A stretch of DNA of 64,000 nt from Gammaproteobacteria bacterium (GTDB taxonomy: Bacteria > Pseudomonadota > Gammaproteobacteria > S012-40). A program made the position numbers and the translations under genes. The stretch is taken from contig JAOUMY010000001.1 of NCBI GenBank assembly GCA_029881255.1, positions 186,001-250,000 on the forward strand, given 5' to 3'. This document shows, in pieces, positions 17,964-26,706 of the stretch. Each line of letters starts with the position of its first letter. The first letter of the stretch is position 1. Under the pieces are notes generated by a model. It was not told the DNA's origin, made no database searches, and worked only from the letters and a program-made list of their open reading frames with translations.

Positions 17964-19184
17964 CTAAATAGTCTGACCCAATTGGAACACCGGCATATAC
18001 ATCGCCAGCACCAGACCACCTATGAGTACACCGATAATCACAATGATAATAGGCTCCATCAAGCTGCTCAGACCGTCGACCGCATCGTCCACTTCCTGCT
18101 CATAAAAATCGGCAACCTTCGCAAGCATGGAATCCAGAGAACCGGTCTCCTCGCCAATGTGCACCATTTGCACCGCCATATTAGGAAATATCTTTGTCTG
18201 TTGCATCGCCAGCTGTAATTGCTGCCCCGTTGCCACATCTTCTCGTATGTCAAGTATGGCTTTGGCATATAGCAAATTACCCGCTGCACCGGCAACAGAC
18301 TCCAGAGCATCTACCAAAGGCACACCGGCAGCAAACATTGTCGACAAGGTACGCGAGAATCTCGCAATAACAGATTTGCGCACTAAGTCACCAAGCACTG
18401 GCAAACGCAACATATTCGCATCCCAGCTGTAGCGAAAGGCTTCAGAGTTTTCCTTGGCTTTGATTATGCTGTATACAGAAATACCGATAGCCCCCAAGAT
18501 AAACATCCAGTATTGCTGAAAAATATCAGACATATTTACCACGATCTGAGTCGGTAACGGCAAGGCTGCGCCCATGCTGGCAAACATTTTCTGGAACTCC
18601 GGCACAACCTTGACGAGCATAACCATGAGTATCAACATTGCCACCGCCATAACGCCTACCGGATAATACATAGCCTTCTTGATTTTGCCTTTTATCGCCT
18701 CTGTTTTTTCTTTATACAAGGCGATTTTGTTGAGCAAGGTCTCGAGGATACCCGCCTGCTCACCTGCACGTATGAGATTGCAAAAGAGGTTGTCAAAATG
18801 CTTTGGATGCTTGCGCAATGACTGCGCCAGAGAACTACCACCTTCCAGATCCATCTTGACCGCCATCATCATCTCTTGCATCGAAGGGTTTTCACTTCCC
18901 TTGCCGATAATCTCGAACGCCTGCACAAGCGGAATACCTGATGACACCATAGTGGCCAACTGGCGACTAAACACGGTGATTTCTTTCGACCTAATCGACT
19001 TCTTGCCTTTACTAAATAAGGCAACTGGCTTCTTGCGAATCTTGTGTGCACTAACACCTTGGCGACGTAATTCGGCTTTGAGCACAGGGATACTTACCGA
19101 GCGGAGCTCGCCTTTTACGCGCTTACCTGCGCGGTCAGTGCCTTCCCATAGATATAATATTGTCCGGTTTTGATGTTGTGCCAT
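17964..19184 (-). CDS. pilC: Type IV pilus inner-membrane platform protein PilC
   Basis: This 406-residue GspF/PilC-family protein connects the assembly ATPase to the growing pilus. It has two homologous T2SSF domains (about residues 70-195 and 275-400), each with FSRQLATMVSSGIPLVQAFE-like or FSRTLSTMFAAGVPLVDALE-like openings, and membrane helices near 170-190, 220-240 and 375-398. The length matches PilC of Pseudomonas. The start lies 2 bases after the pilB stop. Confidence 0.96.
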   Translation of the reverse strand: MAQHQNRTILYLWEGTDRAGKRVKGELRSVSIPVLKAELRRQGVSAHKIRKKPVALFSKGKKSIRSKEITVFSRQLATMVSSGIPLVQAFEIIGKGSENPSMQEMMMAVKMDLEGGSSLAQSLRKHPKHFDNLFCNLIRAGEQAGILETLLNKIALYKEKTEAIKGKIKKAMYYPVGVMAVAMLILMVMLVKVVPEFQKMFASMGAALPLPTQIVVNMSDIFQQYWMFILGAIGISVYSIIKAKENSEAFRYSWDANMLRLPVLGDLVRKSVIARFSRTLSTMFAAGVPLVDALESVAGAAGNLLYAKAILDIREDVATGQQLQLAMQQTKIFPNMAVQMVHIGEETGSLDSMLAKVADFYEQEVDDAVDGLSSLMEPIIIVIIGVLIGGLVLAMYMPVFQLGQTI

Positions 19185-19186
19185 AT

Positions 19187-20887
19187 CTACTCCATCGTCA
19201 CCCGATGTATTTCTTCAAGACTTGTCAAACCCTGCATGACTTTTTCCAGACCCGCCTGACGCAGGTCCACTATCCCTTCTTCACGCGCCTGATCTGCCAG
19301 TTGTAAATGATTACCACCGTTCAAGATCAAACGTCCCATGGCTTCCGACATTGGCATCACTTGAAATATGCCGAGCCGCCCCCGGTAGCCGTTATTACAA
19401 CGCTCACAACCCGCCGGAGCGTATAAAGTGAATCGTCCTAATTGTTCCGGCTTGAAGCCCTGCGCCATCAAAATCTCTTCAGGCAGCTCAATAATTTGTT
19501 TACAGTGAGCACACAGGCGTCGAGCCAGGCGTTGCGCGACGATTAGCGATACCGAAGACACAATGTTATAGGGCTCCACACCCATATTCATAAGGCGCGT
19601 CAATGTCTGTGGCGCATCGTTGGTGTGCAGCGTCGACAACACCAGGTGCCCTGTCTGCGCTGCCTTCAACGCAATCTCTGCGGTTTCCGTATCGCGAATC
19701 TCACCCACCATGATGATATCCGGATCCTGACGCAAAAACGCGCGTAGCGTCGACGCAAAGGTCAATCCGACTTTTGGATTGATATTGACCTGATTGATGC
19801 CAGGCATATAAATTTCTGCCGGATCTTCCACCGATGAAATATTGCGATCACCGGTATTGAGTATGTTCATTGCGGTATACAGTGTCACCGTCTTACCCGA
19901 GCCCGTTGGCCCGGTCACCAGCACCATGCCGTGTGGTTTTTTTATGTGCTCGACAAACACCTGCTTCTGCCGTTCATCAAATCCGAGCACATCTATGCCG
20001 TACTTGAAACTGCCGGAATCCAGAATACGCAATACGACTTTTTCGCCGAACAAAGTCGGGCAGGAACTGACGCGAAAATCGATCGAGCGATTCTTGCTCA
20101 GATTCATCTTGATACGTCCGTCCTGGGGCAGGCGTTTCTCGGAGATATCCAGTCGCGCCATAACCTTGATTCTTGCCACTATACGCGGTGCCAAGCTGAC
20201 GGGCGGCGTAGCTGCTTCCTGTAAAATTCCATCGAGCCGATAACGCACACGAGTGCGATTTTCGTAAGGCTCGAAGTGAATATCCGATGCCCCCCGCTGG
20301 ATTGCGTCCAGCAATATCTTGTTAACAAAACGTACTAAAGGCGCATCTTCTACATCCGCGTCGCCTTGTGGTGTCTCGTCGTTAATGCCTTCGAATTGTA
20401 AGGCATCAAGATCCGTATCACTCAGCCCCATCATGCTGGTGCCGCGTTGTTCCAGCGATTCCTCCAGACGCTTGAGCAGCGCATGGGTTTCCACCAGCAC
20501 CGGTTCGGTATTCAAACCACTCTGGAATTTAAATTGATCCAGGGCATGGAGGTTTCCAGGATCGGTTATTGCCACAAACAGACGATTGCCACGGCGCCAA
20601 AGAGGCAAGGCATTAAACTCCTGAATCAGGCGTTCGTCGATTAACTCCTGAACATCGGGGTCGAGATCCAAGGCATCAATATCGAACAGCGGCAGCCCAA
20701 ATTCTTCTGCCGCCGCCTGGCTGGCCTTGAGCGCATCCACGATGTGGTGTTGCGACAGATAATTCACCAAAGGCACATTGTCCTGCCGCGCCTGCATTTG
20801 CGCATGCATGGCCTGTCGTTCTTTTAACAGCCCTTTGTCGACCAAACGTCGAGACAATCCTGTCAATGCCGATGATGTTTTCGTCAA
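19187..20887 (-). CDS. pilB: Type IV pilus assembly ATPase PilB
   Basis: This is the hexameric ATPase that powers pilus extension. I choose the TTG at 20887, which gives 566 residues, the length of P. aeruginosa PilB as I recall it. The protein then begins LTKTSSALTGLSRRLV, matching the family, and AGGA lies a few bases upstream. A candidate promoter lies between this start and the longer frame's first Met. Visible motifs are the N-terminal MshE-like domain, Walker A GPTGSGKT, the Asp box, Walker B (IIMVGEIRD), the His box (GHLVLSTLHTN) and a tetracysteine zinc site (CAHC, CERC). Confidence 0.92.
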   Translation of the reverse strand: MTKTSSALTGLSRRLVDKGLLKERQAMHAQMQARQDNVPLVNYLSQHHIVDALKASQAAAEEFGLPLFDIDALDLDPDVQELIDERLIQEFNALPLWRRGNRLFVAITDPGNLHALDQFKFQSGLNTEPVLVETHALLKRLEESLEQRGTSMMGLSDTDLDALQFEGINDETPQGDADVEDAPLVRFVNKILLDAIQRGASDIHFEPYENRTRVRYRLDGILQEAATPPVSLAPRIVARIKVMARLDISEKRLPQDGRIKMNLSKNRSIDFRVSSCPTLFGEKVVLRILDSGSFKYGIDVLGFDERQKQVFVEHIKKPHGMVLVTGPTGSGKTVTLYTAMNILNTGDRNISSVEDPAEIYMPGINQVNINPKVGLTFASTLRAFLRQDPDIIMVGEIRDTETAEIALKAAQTGHLVLSTLHTNDAPQTLTRLMNMGVEPYNIVSSVSLIVAQRLARRLCAHCKQIIELPEEILMAQGFKPEQLGRFTLYAPAGCERCNNGYRGRLGIFQVMPMSEAMGRLILNGGNHLQLADQAREEGIVDLRQAGLEKVMQGLTSLEEIHRVTME

Positions 20888-20964
20888 ACTCGGAGTCCTA
20901 TATTCGCTGCAATATTCATTGGTAAAAGGGATCATTAATATAGCGGCTAAGGTATAGTCCCTTT

Positions 20965-20992
20965 TTAATATAAAAATGAATAAATTGGTCAA
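20965..20992 (-). promoter_or_regulatory. Candidate sigma-70 promoter of pilB
   Basis: On the minus strand, TTGACC (20987-20992) and TATTAA (20965-20970) are separated by 16 bases, placing transcription start near 20958, about 70 bases before the TTG start of pilB. This makes the upstream in-frame Met at 21013 untranslatable from this promoter. Confidence 0.45.
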
Positions 20993-21106
20993 AACACCAA
21001 AGAAAATCGGCATTAAAAAATAAAGAAGGAAAATTCGAGAATCAGGTCACGGCTTGTGCAAATTCCGTTAGGCGTCTGCGAATCCGGAAAACTTTTTGCA
21101 AGCCAT

Positions 21107-21134
21107 AAAAATAGCCCCCCTAAAGAGGGGGGCT
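21107..21134 (-). terminator. Rho-independent terminator between pilA and pilB
   Basis: A 9-bp GC-rich stem (21113-21121 with 21126-21134) with a 4-base loop is followed on the minus strand by TATTTTTAT. It is the second terminator after pilA and isolates pilB from pilA transcription. Confidence 0.8.
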
Positions 21135-21297
21135 GAGTAAATGTGGGGAGGGAAGGACGGGGTGATCGGTAACGAAACGGAAAACTTGTTGCACTCCTTC
21201 CAAATCTACAACAACCGCTTATTAAACTTTGCAATTGCTTACAAAGTGTTACCAACAATCACAGTAAAGCGAAAGCTGTGCCACATTTGCTTTTAGC
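21135..21297. other. Non-coding stretch between two minus-strand terminators
   Basis: About 160 bases lie between the pilA terminator and a second strong terminator in the same direction. No convincing gene is present: short frames overlap the terminator hairpin and match nothing. A transcript starting here on the minus strand would end at the second terminator and could be a small RNA, but I see no strong promoter. Confidence 0.35.
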
Positions 21298-21330
21298 GAA
21301 AAAAAACCGCTCCCGTGGGGGGAGCGGTTC
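21298..21330 (-). terminator. Rho-independent terminator of pilA
   Basis: A 10-bp stem (21305-21314 with 21320-21329) with a 5-base loop is followed on the minus strand by a run of Ts, about 30 bases after the pilA stop codon. Confidence 0.88.
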
Positions 21331-21358
21331 TTTTTCTTGTTGTTAGCTCAAGCTATCA

Positions 21359-21805
21359 TCACAAAAAGTTACAACCCTGTGGTGCATATTTCTTCAGAAT
21401 GGCAGCACTGGCACAAGTCCAAGTAATAACCCCTGCCGTGCCAACTCCTGGCGTTAACGTTATGGTATTACCCGCCAAGTCGTCAGGCACACCAGGAGAA
21501 CCCTGGGGTTGGAACAGAATAGTAATCGCACCGCCAGCTACGGCAACACTTTGAACATAGCTATTTGAAATGTTTGCCGCTGGAGCAATATTGATTGCTG
21601 CATTGTCAGCAGGCGGGGTCCCGTTGGAATTGATATACTCAGACACCCCAGTCTTGGCGGAAGCTGCCAAGGCTATCGCACTCGATACCTTCGACTTGGT
21701 TGTATAAGTGGTATAGGCTGGCACCGCTACCGCTGCCAAGATACCGATGATCGCAACCACGATCATCAATTCAACAAGAGAGAAACCAGTTTGTCGCATT
21801 TTCAT
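21359..21805 (-). CDS. pilA: Type IV major pilin PilA
   Basis: This 148-residue type IVa prepilin starts at the ATG at 21805, where GGAG precedes it by 7 bases. The short leader MKMRQTG ends in the Gly cleaved by PilD. The mature protein begins F-S-L-V-E, with the conserved Glu at position 5, and continues with the hydrophobic helix MIVVAIIGILAAVAVPAY. Two cysteines near the C-terminus (WTCAS and QGCNF) can form the D-region disulfide. It has its own sigma-54 promoter and a strong terminator, consistent with high, separate expression. PilS/PilR genes lie upstream. Confidence 0.95.
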   Translation of the reverse strand: MKMRQTGFSLVELMIVVAIIGILAAVAVPAYTTYTTKSKVSSAIALAASAKTGVSEYINSNGTPPADNAAINIAPAANISNSYVQSVAVAGGAITILFQPQGSPGVPDDLAGNTITLTPGVGTAGVITWTCASAAILKKYAPQGCNFL

Positions 21806-21857
21806 AAACATCTCCATACAGTTAAAATAAATTTCTAATGTAAATTATTATGTCGTG

Positions 21858-21874
21858 TTGCACCCTGTGTGCCA
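21858..21874 (-). promoter_or_regulatory. Sigma-54 promoter of pilA
   Basis: On the minus strand TGGCACACAGGGTGCAA contains the invariant GG and GC separated by exactly 10 bases, matching TGGCAC-N5-TTGCA closely. Transcription would start near 21847, about 42 bases before the pilA ATG. PilR encoded next door is a sigma-54 activator. Confidence 0.82.
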
Positions 21875-22024
21875 TTAATCGGTCCGTGAATGTAAAAAAT
21901 GAGCGTCAAGAGGTGTGAGAAAAAAATTTTGTGGCGGACTTCGCGAAATTCCCCACGACTTGTTAGCTTTCTTAAGGCGTTTAGACCGTGTGCAGAACAT
22001 TTTTACGCCCGCAATGGTCACAAT

Positions 22025-22052
22025 GTGACAATATTTGTCACTCCTATTGTCA
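22025..22052. promoter_or_regulatory. Candidate PilR-binding repeats
   Basis: Three copies of TGTCA or its complement TGACA lie at 22026-22030, 22036-22040 and 22048-22052, about 150-190 bases upstream of the sigma-54 promoter. This is the range of enhancer sites, and the repeats resemble the TGTC-type repeats described for P. aeruginosa PilR. The assignment is by similarity and position only. Confidence 0.45.
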
Positions 22053-22164
22053 GAGTTGTTTCGAGGTTCGAAGCGGAATGTTGCAGATAGGCGCTGAATT
22101 AATTCTGATTCGAATTAATCGGCTGGTTTGAAGTGTATTTTCGCCACCGAAAATGAAAAAAATT

Positions 22165-23502
22165 TCAATCTATCCCTAATTTCTTCAGGCGATAACGCAG
22201 CTGTCTAAAGCTTATGCCCAGCAATTTGGCGGCGGCAGTCTTATTATATTGGGTCTTCTCCAGGGCCTGGCGGATCGCATCTTTTTCCATTTCATCGAGA
22301 AAGGGGTCGAGACCGGTCTCATCGCCTTCCAGATCACTGTTCATAGCGGTGGCATTTAGTTTGAGATCCTGGGGTTTAATCGTGTCGCCCTCGCATAGCG
22401 TCATGGCACGTTCGAGAATATTTTCCAGCTCACGCACATTCCCAGGAAATGAGTATTGTTTTAATACCTGCAAAGCCTCTGGTCCGAGATAGGCAGGTGG
22501 CATCCCAGAATCGTTAGCCAGTTTGTCGAGGATAAAATCGGCCAGCATTGGAATGTCATCCGGGTGTTCACGTAGAGACGGTACGTGGAGCTCGATGACA
22601 TTGACGCGATAATACAAATCCTGTCGGAAATCGCCACGGTTAACCAGACTGGCCAGATCCTTGTGGGTGGCACTTAGTATTCTTACATCGATGCTTTCTT
22701 CCTTGGTTGAGCCTACCGGTCGCACCGATTTTTCCTGGATGACGCGCAACAGCTTTACTTGCATATGCATAGGCAGGTCGGCGACCTCATCGAGAAACAA
22801 GGTGCCACCGGTCGCCGCTTTGAATAAACCATCCTTATCCGCGCTGGCACCGGTAAAGCTGCCTTTCTTATAGCCGAAAAATTCGCTTTCCATGAGCTGT
22901 TCCGGAATAGCGCCACAGTTGACCGCGATAAACGGCCCATCACCGCGCGGACCTTGCTCATGTATCATACGCGCGACCAGCTCTTTACCGCTGCCAGATT
23001 CGCCGGAGATATATACTGGTGCCTGACTGCGTGCGAGTTTGCCAATCGTAGCGCGGGTACGCTTCATGACCGAGGAATCACCAAGCAAGTCATGACGCTT
23101 ATTCCCTTCGTCCGCTGAAGATTCTGCGCTTGCAGGTTTAACCTTGATCGCGGTAGACACCAGATCGCGCAGCATTTTTAGATCAACCGGCTTGGAAACA
23201 AAATCGAAGGCACCGGCCTTCAGGGCTTTAATGGCAAGCTCCATATTGCCGTGCGCAGTAATTACCGCCACCGGAATATCCAGACCTTCCTGTTGAATAT
23301 ATTCGACGAGCTCGATGCCATCGCCGTCAGGCAAACGCATATCGGTGAGACACAAATCATAGGGATGTCGTGATAGCAGCGTTTTACCCTGACGCACATT
23401 GGATGCAATATGTGACTTTATCTGCATGCGCGCCAGAGTGATCTCCAGCAATTCGCAGATATCCGGCTCGTCATCAATAATCAGGGCCAGCGTCTGTGCC
23501 AT
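22165..23502 (-). CDS. pilR: Sigma-54-dependent response regulator PilR
   Basis: This 445-residue NtrC-family activator has a receiver domain (about 1-120, phosphoacceptor Asp in CLTDMRLPDGDG), a AAA+ domain (about 140-375) with Walker A GESGSGKE and the sigma-54 contact loop GSFTGA (consensus GAFTGA, a common variant), and a Fis-type helix-turn-helix at the C-terminus (NKTAAAKLLGISFRQLRYRLKKLG). It lies 5 bases after pilS. Its target is almost certainly the adjacent pilA sigma-54 promoter. Confidence 0.95.
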   Translation of the reverse strand: MAQTLALIIDDEPDICELLEITLARMQIKSHIASNVRQGKTLLSRHPYDLCLTDMRLPDGDGIELVEYIQQEGLDIPVAVITAHGNMELAIKALKAGAFDFVSKPVDLKMLRDLVSTAIKVKPASAESSADEGNKRHDLLGDSSVMKRTRATIGKLARSQAPVYISGESGSGKELVARMIHEQGPRGDGPFIAVNCGAIPEQLMESEFFGYKKGSFTGASADKDGLFKAATGGTLFLDEVADLPMHMQVKLLRVIQEKSVRPVGSTKEESIDVRILSATHKDLASLVNRGDFRQDLYYRVNVIELHVPSLREHPDDIPMLADFILDKLANDSGMPPAYLGPEALQVLKQYSFPGNVRELENILERAMTLCEGDTIKPQDLKLNATAMNSDLEGDETGLDPFLDEMEKDAIRQALEKTQYNKTAAAKLLGISFRQLRYRLKKLGID

Positions 23503-23507
23503 ATCGT

Positions 23508-25136
23508 TTACTGTTCGCCTTTATGGGTAATACGAAAACAACTGCCGCCCGAAGGAACGGGAACATAGTCCAGCTTGGCCTGATTGGCCGCGGTTAATTC
23601 CTTGGCGATAAACAGGCCCAGTCCGGTGCCTCGACTGGCAGTCGTAAAAAACGGTTCGAAAATCTTGTGCGCAGTTTCCGGGTCGATACCCGGACCAAAG
23701 TCGATAATATCCAGCACAACCCCACCACCGGGAAATTTCCCCGCTTTAATTTGTATTATCTTGCGCTGTGCATGTGCCACGCCGTGCGCCATAGCATTTT
23801 GACATAGATTGGCGAGAATTTGGTGCAAATGGCCTGCATCAAAGGCTAATACCAAATCGTCTGGTGATACGTCTATCTGTAACTGTCCGTTTTCGAGTTG
23901 TTGAGCCCTGGCAAATTCCGCGACAAAATCGTGTAACCACGTTTTCAAGGGAATGCGTTCCGGATGCGCTTTTTCTTTACGCGTGAGCTGCATGACATTC
24001 TCGATGACATTATTGGTGCGACCGGCATTTTGGTGGATGATCTCCGCCAGACGCCGATCGGCTGTGTCCAGGGCGCTTGACTCTACCAGCAATTGCGCCG
24101 CGTGACTGATTGCCCCGAGTGGATTGCGAATCTCGTGGGCAATACTGGCGGTAAGCCTGCCGAGGGCACTGTGCTTTAGCTGTTGCGCCTGCTGATTCAA
24201 CAACGAGGCGTCTTCGAGCAGGATTAACACTCCCTCTCGGCGTGTCTGACCCAAGGGAATAAATCGCGGCATAACATCTGACGCACCGGTAATACTTACA
24301 GAACGCTCATCCGTCGTCGATGTAGCCCGCCACTCCTGCAAGCGGTGGTGCAAAGGCGCAGACATATTGTCCAAACTCACAATGGCGGAGCGAGATTGCA
24401 TACCGAGCAAATACCAGGCAGCATCATTGGTCAGCTGAATATTGTTTTTGCCATCGATGACGATCACCCCAGAATCCATGCGCTGAATGATATAGCCATT
24501 GAGCTCAGCCATATTTCTGAGATCGATACCCAGCTTCTCGGCTAACTGGCGGTTTTCCTGGGCCTGGCGCGCCAGATGACTGAAGATGGTTGCAGCAATG
24601 AAGTAGACCAGCCCCAGCCCACCGGGCACTAGAAAGCCGTAAACTGTCGCATGACCGGATATAAACTCATTGGCCTGCACCCCGAGTATCATCAAACTCG
24701 CTGCCGCAGCCATAGCAATCGCGTTTTTCGGTCCAGCTAAAGCGGCATAGGCTAGTACAAAAACGGTGAGCAAAACCGACAATGCATTACGCTCAGCGAT
24801 CAGCAGCAGCATCATGGCCAATATAAAAACTAAATCGAAGAGAAAATAACGGGAGACCGAACCAGTGCTGATACGCTTGTGCAGTAACAGAAAAGTACAG
24901 GCATAAATTACGTAGGCAATTGCTGTGATCTGAATATTTGTCTGTTCGAGAAACTCATCAAACAGCCACACACTGCCGGACATCAAGGCCAGAGACACAA
25001 TCAAGCGATAAACCGACAACAGAATCAGAACGCGCTGCCTGAATGCACTTGAATCTGGCTGGTTTAGTTTAATTTCCGCTCTCCTCAGTCCTTCAACTAC
25101 CTCTACGTTGGCATTCCGTGCAGACATCCTGTCCAT
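23508..25136 (-). CDS. pilS: Sensor histidine kinase PilS
   Basis: This 542-residue membrane sensor kinase has six hydrophobic segments in the first ~190 residues, a PAS region, HisKA with the phospho-acceptor in SIAHEIRNPLG (about residue 325), and an ATPase domain with N, G1 and G2 boxes (NLCQNAMAHG, DFGPGID, GTGLGLFIAKEL). In Pseudomonas PilS senses PilA in the membrane and controls PilR. The start overlaps the end of the upstream PP0621-like gene by about 44 bases; a Met three codons later (25127) is an alternative. It is co-transcribed with pilR. Confidence 0.94.
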   Translation of the reverse strand: MDRMSARNANVEVVEGLRRAEIKLNQPDSSAFRQRVLILLSVYRLIVSLALMSGSVWLFDEFLEQTNIQITAIAYVIYACTFLLLHKRISTGSVSRYFLFDLVFILAMMLLLIAERNALSVLLTVFVLAYAALAGPKNAIAMAAAASLMILGVQANEFISGHATVYGFLVPGGLGLVYFIAATIFSHLARQAQENRQLAEKLGIDLRNMAELNGYIIQRMDSGVIVIDGKNNIQLTNDAAWYLLGMQSRSAIVSLDNMSAPLHHRLQEWRATSTTDERSVSITGASDVMPRFIPLGQTRREGVLILLEDASLLNQQAQQLKHSALGRLTASIAHEIRNPLGAISHAAQLLVESSALDTADRRLAEIIHQNAGRTNNVIENVMQLTRKEKAHPERIPLKTWLHDFVAEFARAQQLENGQLQIDVSPDDLVLAFDAGHLHQILANLCQNAMAHGVAHAQRKIIQIKAGKFPGGGVVLDIIDFGPGIDPETAHKIFEPFFTTASRGTGLGLFIAKELTAANQAKLDYVPVPSGGSCFRITHKGEQ

Positions 25137-25323
25137 GAACTTTTGTCATATCTTTTTCGAGAACATGCACGCCACACCGGGAACAGGCCAACATTCTATC
25201 GCCCTGTTGAACGGAATTTGAGGACTGTTTTTTGATTTGCGCCCGCCCCGACCGTAGTTGCCGAACCAACATCACTAGCACTGCGATGACCGCAATAATG
25301 ATCAGAACTCGTAAACCTGGCAA
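25093..25323 (-). CDS. PP0621-like small membrane zinc-ribbon protein
   Basis: This 76-residue protein has one N-terminal membrane helix (about residues 5-20), a basic and Gln-rich linker, and two cysteine pairs (CSRC and CTEC, spaced about 19 residues apart) that should bind zinc. Small proteins of this design are often found immediately upstream of pilS in gammaproteobacteria and are annotated as the PP0621 family. Function is unknown. Overlap with pilS points to translational coupling. Confidence 0.78.
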   Translation of the reverse strand: MPGLRVLIIIAVIAVLVMLVRQLRSGRAQIKKQSSNSVQQGDRMLACSRCGVHVLEKDMTKVHGQDVCTECQRRGS

Positions 25324-25384
25324 TGAAGTACTCCGCCCACAAGGAAAGCCAGGAAGAATTATAAAGGGTATATGAAAGGAATTG

Positions 25385-26536
25385 CTACGCGGAGCGCTTT
25401 AATCTGAACAATTCGGGAGTTACCTGGATAAGCGTCAAATCATCTGACTGCTCCCGATCTCCACGATACTGGGCTAAAAGCCTGCTTAGATAGTTAAAAG
25501 GCTCTGTTTTTTGATGTGATTTAATCAGGCAACGCTCCAACCCATCCATGCCTAGCATATCGCCGTTTTCGTCTTCCGCCTCGGTAATGCCATCAGAAAA
25601 GACATAGATGGAGTCACCCTCTTTTAGATGGTAAGTCGTGAAAGAGGTATCCAGGCTAGCATTACCCATAATGCCAAGAGGTAAACGATTCGATGCCACA
25701 CGTTCACGAATATCTCCACTGCGTGCGTTATATATCAGACCATCGGGCAACCCACCATTCCAGATTTTCGCTACACTCATGTCGAGACTAAATTCCATCA
25801 GACACGCGCATAAAAATAACTCTGTCGGCAGGAAGGTTTTCAGTTTTTGGTTAATCGCAAGAACGATATCCGCAGACTTGCGTCCATGTTCTGTCATATC
25901 GTAAAAAATATCCGAAACAGGCAGCACGCCGATGGCGGCAGGCAGACCATGCCCTGTGGCATCACCAACAAAGACATTCAGACCGCCATCCTGACGCTTT
26001 GCAGCCAGCAACATATCCCCATTAAACATCGACTGAGGTGTGCTGATGTGATTAAAGGGAAGATCCTTCAGCACACCACGCGTATTCAAACGCGCAAAGA
26101 TCTTTTCTGCATAAAGATATTCTTGCATCATCATCTGGTTATGTTGCTGGATTTGTTGATAGAGGACGCGGGTACGCAAGAATGCCGTTATCTTGGCCTC
26201 AAGTATAGTTTTGCTGAATGGCTTGGTAAGAAAGTCATCCCCACCGACTGAAACACATTCGGCAAGTTCATCCTCATCCGTCAGAGAAGTCAGAAAGATC
26301 ACTGGCACAAACTCATCACCAGCTAATTCTTTGATTTTGGTGGCAGCAACACGGCCATCCATGACCGGCATAAGGACATCCATCAGAACTATGTCTGGCC
26401 GTTCCTTTTCAAAGACTTCAACGCCTTCCGCACCGTTTTCGGCAAAGAACACGTCGTAACGACCTCCGTCGAGGATGCCATTTAAAACCATACGATTGAT
26501 TTCGTCATCATCAACCACTAGCACCTTGATATTCAT
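25385..26536 (-). CDS. Response regulator with PP2C-type (SpoIIE/RsbU) phosphatase domain
   Basis: This is a 383-residue protein. The receiver domain (about 1-122) has the acidic pair VVDDDE, phosphoacceptor Asp in IVLMDVLMP and the KPF Lys. A short coiled-coil region follows, then a PPM/SpoIIE Ser/Thr phosphatase domain (about 165-375) with metal-binding motifs (FNGDMLL, VGDATGHGLPAA, FSDGITEAED and SDDLTLI). Such proteins usually dephosphorylate anti-sigma-factor antagonists (STAS proteins) in partner-switching systems. No partner is adjacent. It is divergent from the PhnD-like gene, so a link with that signalling pair is possible. Confidence 0.9.
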   Translation of the reverse strand: MNIKVLVVDDDEINRMVLNGILDGGRYDVFFAENGAEGVEVFEKERPDIVLMDVLMPVMDGRVAATKIKELAGDEFVPVIFLTSLTDEDELAECVSVGGDDFLTKPFSKTILEAKITAFLRTRVLYQQIQQHNQMMMQEYLYAEKIFARLNTRGVLKDLPFNHISTPQSMFNGDMLLAAKRQDGGLNVFVGDATGHGLPAAIGVLPVSDIFYDMTEHGRKSADIVLAINQKLKTFLPTELFLCACLMEFSLDMSVAKIWNGGLPDGLIYNARSGDIRERVASNRLPLGIMGNASLDTSFTTYHLKEGDSIYVFSDGITEAEDENGDMLGMDGLERCLIKSHQKTEPFNYLSRLLAQYRGDREQSDDLTLIQVTPELFRLKRSA

Positions 26537-26706
26537 AGTCCCCTTTCAAACCACCAGAGTGAATCGGACTCAATTGTTAACGACTGCCCACATACATCTC
26601 TTGAAACAGGGATTGAAAACAAATGTTTCCTCGAATTCCGGACGAATCAAGGTAACTACCAGAGCGTCGATACATAACAAAGCACTATCAGAATGGATAT
26701 GGAATT

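Noticed and set aside
21013-21258. 81-residue frame between pilA and pilB
   Set aside because: It runs through a strong terminator hairpin and has no ribosome-binding site or recognisable product.
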